From Cavia porcellus (lineage: Eukaryota > Chordata > Mammalia > Rodentia > Caviidae), in contig NW_026947484.1 of assembly GCF_034190915.1 (NCBI RefSeq), forward strand, positions 82,283,982-82,347,981: a DNA stretch of 64,000 bases, written 5' to 3'. Below are positions 56,058-64,000 of this stretch, in pieces. Numbering within the stretch: position 1 is the stretch's first letter; every line of letters begins with the position of its first letter. The position numbers and the translations under genes are program-made. The notes below the pieces were generated by a model. The model did no database searches, was not told the origin of the DNA, and saw only the letters and a list, made by a program, of their open reading frames with translations.

Positions 56058-56232
56058 TTGCCATGATGGTACATGCCTGTAATTCCAGCACTCCAGAGAT
56101 TGAGACAGGAGGATTTCTGTGAGTTCAAGGCCAGTCTGTGTTATGCAGTGAGTTCAAAGCTAGGCTGAACCATGTAGTGAGATCTTGTCTCAAAACACAT
56201 AAAAAAGAAAAGAGAAGAAGGAAAGGAAAAAA
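56058..56232 (+). repeat. B1-type SINE nested in L1
   Basis: TGCCATGATGGTACATGCCTGTAATTCCAGCACTCC..CTGAACCATGTAGTGAGATCTTGTCTC, with an AAAGAAAAG tail. Confidence 0.88.
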
Positions 56233-56244
56233 ATGCTACTAATG

Positions 56245-56398
56245 TTTTTTTTTTCTTTTTGAAACAAGGTCTCACTATACAATTCAGGCTGACCCTGAGC
56301 TCATTCTGTAACCCAGACTGGTCTCAAACTCACAATGATACTCCTGCCTCAGCCTCCCAAGTGCTGGGATAATAGCTGTATTCCACCATGCCGGGCCT
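56245..56398 (-). repeat. B1-type SINE, antisense, nested in L1
   Basis: TTTTTTTTCTTTTTGAAACAAGGTCTCACTATACAATTCAGGC..CCCAAGTGCTGGGATAATAGCTGTATTCCACCATGCCGGGCC. Confidence 0.9.
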
Positions 56399-56627
56399 AT
56401 GCTATTGATTTTTGAATGTTGGTTTTGTATCCTGCTATGTTACTAAATTTGGTTATTAATTCTGGGAGTCTTTTGGTGGAGTTTTTGGGGTTTTCCATGT
56501 AGCATATCATGTCATCTGCAAATAATGGTAATTTAACTTTGGCAATCATGAATTTCTTCAAATGTTTATTTGTCCATCAATTTTGAAAGATAATTTTCTC
56601 AGTACATCAATTTGGGTAGGAGTTGGT

Positions 56628-56762
56628 TTTTTTTTTTTTTTTTTTGTTTGTTTGTTTGTTTGTTTTTTTTGTCTTTTTCCTTTTTATCGGTACCGGGGAT
56701 CGAACTCACGACTGCCTGCTTGCAAGGCAGGTGCTTATGCCGCTGAGCTAAATCCCCAGCCC
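56628..56762 (-). repeat. Young ID-type SINE, antisense, nested in L1
   Basis: A T run and (GTTT)n precede GTCTTTTTCCTTTTTATCGGTACCGGGGATCG..CTGCCTGCTTGCAAGGCAGGTGC..CTAAATCCCCAGCCCC. Close to the young ID consensus. Confidence 0.92.
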
Positions 56763-58879
56763 CTGGTTATTTTTTTTTTTTTTTAGAGCTTGAAATACTT
56801 CACTCTACTCTCCTTAACTTAAGGATTTGTGTTAAGAAGTCTGCTGTAACTCTGATGGACTTTCCTTTATAGGGGATTTTTTTCTTTTCTTTAACAGCTT
56901 TTAATATTTTGTTCTTGTGCTGAGTTACTGGAATCCTGACTATTAAATGCCTGGGTGTAGTTTTTCTCTAATCATGGCTAATTGGAGTTTTATATTCCTC
57001 CTTATCTGTATGTGAAATTCTTCTTTCATGCTTGGGAGTTTTCTGCCACTACTTCTGTGAACAAATTTTTTATGTCCTTTGTGCTATCTGCTGACCTTTC
57101 TCATTGACTCCAATCAATCTTATGTTATTCATCTTTGCATCATCTAGCAGCTGTTGGATTAATTTTTTGTAGTCCCTTGTTATTTTTAAGAAGTCTTTAA
57201 AATAGACTTCAATGATAGCTAATTGCAAGCCTGTCTCCTAGATTTAATAGTCTATCCTCACATTGATATACTGAGTATACTTTCAATGGAATTTTTAATA
57301 TGGGTATCTGTTGGAATCTGTTTTATGATATCATTATTTCCTATGTTGGGCATTTATAGTTTTCATAGTTTCCATCTCTTTCCTAAGTTCCTCTATTTCT
57401 TTTTATCTGTATCTACTTTAGATTCATTAGCTATATCTTTCATTATAGTCATCATCTGTTTAGATATGTTTTGTTTTTCAGAAATTTTTTTCTAGAGTTT
57501 CATGTATTTGCTTTGTTATTTTTGCTATTACCATTTCAAAAGTTTAGCTAGGTGTTTTTTTTTTTTTCTTCTATTTCTTCTACCTCAGTGACTCCTGGAC
57601 TTGTCTTGGGTGAGCTAGAGGTCTGAGGTTGCATCTTGCTTCGGTGTCTTATTGTCTATTTATCAGTCTTCTGTAAATTGCTCAAGGTGGTAGCTTTTTT
57701 GCTAGTATTAAGACCTCCTTAGGAAATGACTACTTTTCGGAGATGTCTTCTAAGTGTAGCTGGCTATAGGCTTTTGAGTTTATCCCAAGATCCTGCCACT
57801 TTTGTTATTTAGGAATGAGAGATTGCTGCCTGTTTGGTACTGGACTATGGTATTGCTTATGACAATGTCAGTTACTGGTATAAAAGGAAGGACAACTGGT
57901 AACAATGATGTCACCTTGGCCAAAGCAGAACAATCAGTAATAACAGTGGTATCAAGCACAGTCTAGAAAATGACAAACCGTGTTTGCCACCTTTAACCAT
58001 AGATACAAGATTAATAGTTACCTAGCAAAATATAAAACAAATCAGAAAACTTTACAGTAAATATCCCTTCAACAGAGTGATTGCATCCTTAGAGGAGAGA
58101 ATGAAAAAAAGATAAGCAGAAAAAAATAGAAAAATAAAAGAGATGAGTAGCAAGGCTGAAGGACAAAGGAAGTTACCCAAGCTTTGGGAAACTGGTGAAG
58201 ACAGAAGGTAAAGAAATAGAAAAAACAAAGGCAAGAACTAAATAAAACAAAACCATAAAACAATATTCACAGTCATGAAAAAACAAAAGCAAAGTAAAAA
58301 GAAAGAAAGCAAAAAAGAAAAGAGATTTGTCTGTGATTTCAAGCCTGTGGCTGTCTTGTGGGGTCCAGAGTTTTGTAGTAGTTTCCAATGCAGGGTGTGT
58401 CTCCACTGCTGCTGTGGACCAAGGAGGCAGACCGAGCTCACAACTGTGCTGGATGATCCAGAGAGCCTGCAGCAGGGTTGGGGCTGGGGGTGCTGGATAA
58501 TCCTAATCAGCCTGCAGGAGTAAGAAGGTGGAGTGCTGCTTCTGGTGCTTTCAACTCTGCAGATCCTGAACTGGCTGTAGGGTTGGAGCCTGAGTCGTTT
58601 AGCCTACAGCCCTCTGGGGAGTGTCCTGCGGACCTCACCTTGGCTCCCTGACTCTGGAGGTTTCTTGCAGTTGTACCTCATCCTGTTACTGGGAGCACTG
58701 AGATGAAGCCAACCCGAGGCTACTCCAAATCCCCAGTTCAGTTGGCCCCTCCCTGAAACGCTCTCTGGCCAAAGACCAGAGTCACTCACCAGATGTTGCA
58801 GTTCACAGCCCCCATTGCCCCACTCCACTCATGTTTCTCCGCAGAGGCCACCTTCACTGTTTTATATTGCTTTCGCCAT

Positions 58880-59045
58880 GGTGACATCTGCCTATAATTA
58901 TAGCATTTGGGAGACTGAGGTAGGAGGATTGGAAGTTTCAGCTCAACTTGGACAACTTAGTGAGACCCTATTTCAAAATTTAAACTTTTTTAAAAGGCTG
59001 GGGATGTCGTGGTAGAGTGCCCTGGGTTTAATCCCTAGTACCATA
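58880..59045 (+). repeat. B1-ID heterodimeric SINE
   Basis: B1 part GTGACATCTGCCTATAATTATAGCATTTGGGAGACTGAGG..TTAGTGAGACCCTATTTCAAAATTTAAAC, then ID part AGGCTGGGGATGTCGTGGTAGAG..CCTGGGTTTAATCCCTAGTACC. Confidence 0.8.
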
Positions 59046-59091
59046 ATTAACCCCCCAAGCAAAATCCAAAAACAGTATTATCCTTATTCCA

Positions 59092-59243
59092 CACTTTTTT
59101 GGGGAGAGATAGGATCTCACTATGTAGTTGAGGCAGGCCTTGGACTCACTATGTAGCCCAGACTGGCCTTGAACTCACAGCCGTCCTCCTGCTGCAGCCT
59201 CCTCAGTTCTGGGATTACAGATGTGCATCACTGTGCCCAGTCA
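59092..59243 (-). repeat. B1-type SINE, antisense
   Basis: TTTTTTGGGGAGAGATAGGATCTCACTATGTAGTTGAGGC..TCAGTTCTGGGATTACAGATGTGCATCACTGTGCCC. Confidence 0.88.
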
Positions 59244-59556
59244 TTCAGTGGTTTTTGGCTCTGCAGTTTTGGAGGTCTTAGTTATGCAGAAAGAAACACT
59301 TACCTTGGGAGATATACCACTGACCCCACTGACCTGGAAGTTACAACTGCCCCCTGGGCATCTGGGCGCCTCAGCCACTGAATGACAAACAAAGACAGGG
59401 ATGACTTTACCTGCTGGGACAACTGACACTGATTAAAGCGGGAAGAAGGTGTATGACTTTACACCAAGAGTAGGGGGGTGTATATCTAGAATCCAGGGCA
59501 TTTTCCAAAGTGCCTCTTAGTACTTCCAAGACCTGCGGTAAAAATATAATGGGTAG

Positions 59557-59660
59557 GGGGGCTGGGGGTTTAGCTCAGCGGCATAAGCACCTGCCTTACA
59601 AGCAGGCAGTCATGAGTTCAATCCCCGGTACCGATAAAAATGAAAAAGACAAAAAAAAAA
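59557..59660 (+). repeat. Young ID-type SINE, first of a pair
   Basis: GGGGGGCTGGGGGTTTAGCTCAGCGGCATAAGCACC..AAGCAGGCAGTCATGAGTTCAATCCCCGGTACCGATAAAAATGAAAAAGAC. It shares the outer duplication AAAATATAATGGGTAG (59541-59556 and 59787-59802) with the next ID. Confidence 0.95.
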
Positions 59661-59672
59661 AGTGTCATTTTC

Positions 59673-59786
59673 TGGGGCTGGGGATTTAGCTCAGCGGCAT
59701 CATAAGCGCCTGCCTTGCAAGCAGGCAGTCGTGAGTTCGATCCCTGGTACCGATAAAAACGAAAAAGGCAAAAAAAAAAAAAACGA
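59673..59786 (+). repeat. Young ID-type SINE, second of a pair
   Basis: GGGGCTGGGGATTTAGCTCAGCGGCATCATAAGCGCC..GGTACCGATAAAAACGAAAAAGGC. An extra CAT lies in the A-box region. Separated from the first ID by GTGTCATTTTCT. Confidence 0.95.
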
Positions 59787-59809
59787 AAAATATAATGGGT
59801 AGCAGGCCA

Positions 59810-59985
59810 CAGTTGGGCACAGGCTCACATAATTGGGAGGCTGAGGCAAGTTCAAGGCCAGCCTGGGAAATTTAGTAATATCCTGCATCAAAATATAAAA
59901 TAAAAACAGAGTAGGGGTATAGCTCAGTGATACAGCATTGGCCTAGCATATGTGATGTTCTGGGTTCAATCCAGGAACAACGATA
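59810..59985 (+). repeat. B1-ID heterodimeric SINE
   Basis: B1 part GTTGGGCACAGGCTCACATAATTGGGAGGCTGAGGC..CTGCATCAAAATATAAAATAAAAAC, then ID part GGGGTATAGCTCAGTGATACAGC..GATGTTCTGGGTTCAATCC. Confidence 0.8.
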
Positions 59986-60089
59986 CGCACAGACACACAG
60001 AGACACACACAGCACAATGAAAAACTATAGTAACCCAATATGCACAGGGTCACCAAAGGTTCAGACCATTTCAGAAATGGTTATTTGGG

Positions 60090-60212
60090 AGCCAGGCATG
60101 GTGGTGCACACCTGCAATCTCAGTACTGAGAAGGCTGAGGCAGGAAGATCACCATAGGTCCTAGCCAGCCTGAGCTACACAGTAAGTTCAAGTTCAGCCT
60201 GGCCAGCCTTGT
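60090..60212 (+). repeat. B1-type SINE
   Basis: GAGCCAGGCATGGTGGTGCACACCTGCAATCTCAGTAC..CCAGCCTGAGCTACACAGTAAGTTCAAG; the 3' end is lost. Confidence 0.88.
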
Positions 60213-60355
60213 TTTTAGAAGAAGCTTGTGAATTTTCTTTACCAAACCAAGTCTGAACAATTTTTATGGTCATAAATTTTTCTAAACCTTTGGATGTCTC
60301 CTAGAGTCTCACTTGTGATTTAGCCCTTATATATTTATTAGCATAAGTTTGAGTG

Positions 60356-60432
60356 GTTTTGTTTTGTTGTTGTTGTTTTGAGATAGAGTTTGCTATGTAG
60401 TTCAGATTGGCCTTGAACTCAGTATGTAGCCT
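60356..60432 (-). repeat. B1-type SINE fragment, antisense
   Basis: TTTTGAGATAGAGTTTGCTATGTAGTTCAGATTGGCCTTGAACTCAGTATGTAGCC. Confidence 0.75.
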
Positions 60433-60617
60433 ATTTTCATTTAGCACCATCCCATCTTGTTAGAAAGTGCTGCATTCTCACAGTGCAGATCCATGTTGGT
60501 CCTCTTTTGTGTAGTTGCTTTCTTGAGTTTAGCTCTAGATGATTCATGAATATGCTAGATGTGAAATATTCTTTAAAACATATAAACTCAGTTAAGTATT
60601 TTCCAAAAATCTTATTG

Positions 60618-60726
60618 TTTTTTTGTTTGGGAAAGAGTGTCACCGTGTTGCCCAGGCTGGCCTCAAACTCAGCAATCCTCCTGCATCAGCCTGGGTTTAA
60701 AGGTGTGCACCACCACACTCAGGCAG
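60618..60726 (-). repeat. B1-type SINE, antisense
   Basis: AAAGAGTGTCACCGTGTTGCCCAGGCTGGCCTCAAACTC..AAGGTGTGCACCACCACACTCAGGC. Confidence 0.8.
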
Positions 60727-61374
60727 CTACATCTTCTACTTTCAAGACTATATTTTAACTAAGGATAGTTGTAAGCTGATCAATCAGAGGAAAGGATATT
60801 CTGACAAAGAAAGGTGTCTTCTAAGAGTGGAAAGAACAAGGATTTGTCCCAGAGTCAATAGCATAAATGCTTGCGAGATAAATGTAGACGCAAAGAAGGA
60901 TGTCCATGGTCAGCATGCTTATTTAAAGTTGTATGGAAACTGCAGCCCAAATTAAAGCTTAAAACTTCATTATGAAGTATAAAGTATTAAATAGGAGAAG
61001 AAAATATTCATAATTTATTGAATAACTACTTGTAAAGATCAAAACAAACTGAAAAGCAACTCAAGCTAATAAGCATTGTAACAGCTAATAAGAGTTTCAG
61101 TAATTTTTCCTTTACATCAGCACTACTCTCAGAAAATGCCCTGGGAATAAAATTGTACTCATAATGACAATATAACAAGAAAACATGGGCATAATCTTGA
61201 GGCTTTTTGGTAAATTTTCATAATAATGTTAAAGGGGAGGGGGGTAGAAGGACATGGATACAAAGCAGGCGTGCAACCAAGATCCCAAAGATCAACATTT
61301 AGATTTACTGTGTGTTGTACTCTACTCAAAAAACAAGGCCCCATGGTGAAAAACGGGGCAAGACCCCAAGATGA
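60727..61374. other. Intergenic sequence, no feature recognised
   Basis: AT-rich, nothing recognised. Confidence 0.45.
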
Positions 61375-61750
61375 CAAACGGGGCAAGACATCTTTTTAAA
61401 AGAAGCGCTTTTATTTTAGCTGGCCTAGCAACACAGTGCAGATGGAATTTGCAAAGCTGTGCAACTGAGTTAGAGTTTTGACTGATTTTTATAGTTCATT
61501 TATGATTAGCTCATTGATCATTAAGTACATAGTGATGAGAAACAGAAATAAGGTGGGCCTTTGTTCCCCTTTGCTTGAGGTCAGAGGCATTTCACAGTGG
61601 GTGGTTAGCCAATTCATAGCCCTTGGTCTGCCAATTCCAGGAACATTTGTCTCTCATAAAAGGAACAATGGTTGACACAGCATCATTTGTCTCTTACAAG
61701 GGGAACCAAAGTTGACATAGCACACAGGTCACTAAGGTGGGGGGGATGAC
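61375..61750 (-). mobile_element. Possible antisense LTR
   Basis: On the minus strand a TAAAATAAAAGCGCTTC-type R/poly(A) region lies near 61410. Upstream of it are paired blocks TTTGTCTCT(C/T)A.AA(A/G)GG(G)AAC that recur ~50 bp apart (61647-61672 and 61686-61708), like enhancer repeats of an LTR. Only one copy is in the window. Confidence 0.35.
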
Positions 61751-62179
61751 GCATTACAGAACAGCAGAATAACTGGTCAGTTAATTTATAACTCTGTTGA
61801 TAGGAACAAATACTCTGAGGAAGAGACCTGAAAAACCCGAGGCTTATTTTGTAGCATTATAATATAAATTCTAGCAATCTATTGCTTGCTGATTAAAATG
61901 ACTCTGGACTGGTTTCTTCAGCTCAACTTCAGCATATGCAGAGATGGGGACGGCTATCACAAAGAGAATGAGAGATGCGATGGTAGTTGGTATTGTCTTC
62001 CCTAATTTGGAACTAGAGGACCTAAAAAGACTCCATCATCCTGTAATGATTTGATTAGTTCTATAATATGCAATACGTATAGAAAGTGGGTGAAGTTAGG
62101 GACAACTATTTGTAAGAAGCTAGAGACAGTTAGACAAGGTAGATCTCCAGTGGACTTGCTTTGAAATCTGTATTTCTTT
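61751..62179. other. Intergenic sequence, no feature recognised
   Basis: Nothing recognised. Confidence 0.4.
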
Positions 62180-62520
62180 AAATTGTTTTTTATTTTTTTT
62201 AAATGTTCTGTTCTGTTTTGATATGGTTAACCTTATCCTCTTAGAGATGTAAAACAAATAGGTGGGACTGATAATCATATTACGGAGCTTTTGTTCGGCC
62301 ATAGAGCAGAATGGTTTGTAGGGTCATTTTTTTGAATGTCATTCTATATACTTTAATTCTATAACTTGAACAGCCATTTCGAAGATGACAATTTGTAACT
62401 TTTCAACTGGCAATTTCTTACCTTTTGTTTGTCTGTAATTTAGTATTATTTCTACCCTTTTTTTTTAATCTCCATGTATTTTTTTTTCGTTTCCTTTTCT
62501 TTAAATAAAAAAAAAAATTT
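62180..62520 (+). repeat. Possible copy 4 of repeat Y, strongly diverged
   Basis: TGTTCTGTTCTGTTTTGATATGG, AACAGCCATTTCGAAGATGACAA and a 3' end TTTTCTTTAAATAAAAAAAAAA resemble words of repeat Y in the right order. Confidence 0.35.
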
Positions 62521-62693
62521 ATAACTCTGTGGTTGGTGCTTGGTTACTAGGGTAATGAGCGCAGTACAAAATGACAATATTATTAATAACTATCTTTTTA
62601 AGTAACTGTTTTTGTTAATTATCTTTTAATCAATTATTTTAATTTTTAGCATCTTAGTATAACACTGTGTTTTTCTTTCTCTCTTCCAATTCC

Positions 62694-62829
62694 TTTGTTT
62701 GTTTGTTTGTTTTTGGTGGGGTAGGGTGTTGAGACAGGATCTTCTTATGCAGTTTAGGCTGACCTTAAACTCACTATGTAACCCAGGCTGGCCTGGAACT
62801 TGCAGAGATCCTCCTGCCTTAGCCACCAA
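62694..62829 (-). repeat. B1-type SINE, antisense, with (GTTT)n tail
   Basis: TTTGTTTGTTTGTTTGTTTTTGG..TTGAGACAGGATCTTCTTATGCAGTTTAGGCTGACC..GATCCTCCTGCCTTAGCC. Confidence 0.85.
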
Positions 62830-62948
62830 TGCTCAGGAGACTGAGCCAGGAGGATCACTGCCAGTTTGGGGCCAGCCAGTGTTACATAATGAGTAAAATG
62901 CCAAACTGAACTGTATAGTGAGACCCTGTATCAAACATACAAATAAAC
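62830..62948 (+). repeat. B1-type SINE, truncated, head-to-head with the previous B1
   Basis: GCTCAGGAGACTGAGCCAGGAGGATCACTG..CTGAACTGTATAGTGAGACCCTGTATCAAAC, opposite orientation to the B1 immediately left. Confidence 0.8.
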
Positions 62949-62965
62949 AACAAACAACAAACAAA

Positions 62966-63040
62966 ATGGCACTGGGCTAAGGGTGTACTTCAGTGATAGA
63001 ATGTGTGCTTGCTGTTCATGGGGCCTGGGTTCAGTCCCCA
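62966..63040 (+). repeat. ID-type SINE, old
   Basis: CACTGGGCTAAGGGTGTACTTCAGTGATAGAATGTGTGC..GGGGCCTGGGTTCAGTCCCCAGTGCC. Confidence 0.8.
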
Positions 63041-63192
63041 GTGCCCGTGGTACATGCCTATAATCAATCCCAGCACTCAAGAGGCTGAGATAGGAAGACT
63101 GCCATGAGTTTAAGGCCAGCGTGAGCCACATAGTGAACTCAAGACCAGCCTGAATTACACAATGAGATCTTGCATAAAAAACAAAACATAAA
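63041..63192 (+). repeat. B1-type SINE
   Basis: CCGTGGTACATGCCTATAATCAATCCCAGCACTCAAGAGGCTGAG..CAAGACCAGCCTGAATTACACAATGAGATC. Confidence 0.85.
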
Positions 63193-63329
63193 AACAACTT
63201 CAGCAACTCTCCCCACAACCAGAACAAAGAAAGCTAAAACAAAGTAAACAAAGAAAGCTTTAAAAAAGTATCAAATTTGCACGTTATGGATTAAAAACTA
63301 GGGGTCAACAACATCAGCTGAATTAAATC

Positions 63330-64000
63330 AGCATGGTGCTGAGTATAGATGGCCCACCTGAGGAAAGCTGCCAGCATAAATAGAGATGTGGAAAAGAAGA
63401 GCTAGGCATTGTGGGTTTTTCTAAGTGTTGCTGTTTTGAGCTGCTGGTTCTCCTGGAGGAGTTCATCATGGCTAGCTTCCCCAAGATGAATTCAGACATT
63501 ATCATCAGAGAAGCTTGGGACCTTGTCAGTGAGGGTGGCTGTGATTCACTTTGGGGGAGCTCTGCTCCTGACATTCAGCACTGCTTTCTGGCTCTGGAGA
63601 GGAAGATGTGTGCTGTTTAATCTCCAGGAGAAGCTTGTCACGCTGGCTTGCTGGCATGTGCTTGACTGTTCTCATCATTGGAGGATCTTGGGACCTCATT
63701 GTCATGGAGGATGGCTGTGGTACTTTTCAGGGTAGCCCTGGTCCTTATTTTGAGTGTTACTTCTCAACTCCAGCGTAGAACCCTCAGCATACTGGCACAG
63801 CTCCTTTATCCCACTGGCATAGACTTTCTGGCTTCCACCACTGAGCCAGCAGATCAGTAAAACAGATTGGTGTGAGCCCTTTTTGTAGGCTCTAGACTTC
63901 TAGTTAGACTCGTGGGAGGCACTGTCATGGGTTCTAGGTCTTCAGCTGGACTCATGCAAGACACTGATGTGGGATCCAGGCCTTGGCTGAATATTCTGGA
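63330..64000 (+). repeat. Unclassified interspersed repeat X, copy 2 (runs off the window)
   Basis: Aligns with the reverse strand of 4845-5690, in opposite orientation. Landmarks: ATGGTGCTGAGTATAGATGGCCC, CTGGAGAGGAAGATGTGTG, GATGGCTGTGGTACTTTTC, GCTTCCACCACTGAGCC-like and GATGTGGGATCCAGGCC. Broken frames in both copies, no protein family recognised. Confidence 0.7.

Larger units (their letters stand above)
53820..58830 (-). mobile_element. LINE-1, antisense, with internal deletion and nested SINEs
   Basis: The 3' end lies near 53820. The 3' UTR occupies 53.8-54.6 kb (GAGAAACAATGAGATATTTAAATATG, TGACAGAGTAGTACTCCACTGC). ORF2 remains at 54.8-56.6 kb; its conserved segment on the minus strand at 55611-55844 reads [20 protein letters not shown].., then [12 protein letters not shown] and [20 protein letters not shown]. 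The 5' part (57.5-58.8 kb) is GC-rich and 5' UTR-like. Too little space remains for ORF1 and the N-terminal ORF2, so an internal part is deleted; 56.78-57.5 kb could not be placed exactly. Dead. Confidence 0.75.

Noticed and set aside
59557..59786. Possible tRNA-Ala genes
   Set aside because: A- and B-box-like motifs are present, but the units are multi-copy, have A-rich tails and lie inside target-site duplications: ID SINEs.
43271..64000. Exons of the next gene upstream of GLDC (KDM4C in other mammals)
   Set aside because: No open segment with splice sites or Jumonji-type sequence was seen; the neighbour probably starts beyond the window.

Overview
This is mammalian nuclear DNA: AT-rich, sparse in genes, dense in SINE, LINE, LTR and DNA-transposon remains, with one CpG island. 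The SINEs (7SL-derived B1-type units, tRNA-Ala-derived ID units, and B1-ID heterodimers) point to a non-murid rodent, most like the squirrel, beaver or kangaroo-rat lineages. The species cannot be fixed from the sequence alone; a beaver-like genome is my best guess.

The only protein-coding gene I can support is the 5' part of GLDC, the glycine decarboxylase P-protein of the mitochondrial glycine cleavage system, on the minus strand. Exon 1 is 42572-42826, exon 2 41953-42031, exon 3 15253-15388 and exon 4 4550-4714. All four have GT-AG borders, and their phases join into one open frame of about 211 codons. Intron 1 is about 0.5 kb, intron 2 about 26.6 kb, intron 3 about 10.5 kb, and intron 4 runs off the left edge. 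The promoter and CpG island lie at about 42.4-43.3 kb. The right third (43.3-64 kb) is the upstream intergenic region; I found no exon of another gene there.

Layout. 1-15 kb (introns 4 and 3): SINEs, a fossil Tigger-type transposon, a CA-rich stretch, exon 4, an unclassified ~0.8 kb repeat (repeat X) and an antisense L1 3' end. 14.7-23.6 kb (around exon 3): a cluster of at least seven LTR-type elements from three or more families. 23.6-36 kb: little recognisable, except a perfect 68-bp inverted repeat (30068-30135 and 31405-31472), mariner remains and SINEs. 36-39.5 kb: an L1/HAL1-like relic interrupted and followed by copies of an unclassified repeat (repeat Y) built of ~147-bp units. 41.9-43.3 kb: exons 2 and 1 and the promoter. 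43.3-64 kb: a MaLR-type LTR, a processed RPSA pseudogene, a displaced copy of part of GLDC exon 4 with its intron flank, a long antisense L1 with internal deletion, many SINEs and a second repeat X.

No microbial-type system, CRISPR array, operon or stand-alone tRNA/rRNA gene is present. The least ordinary observations are the GLDC exon-4 duplication about 9.7 kb upstream of the start codon, the perfect 68-bp inverted repeat, and repeats X and Y, which I could not assign to a named family.
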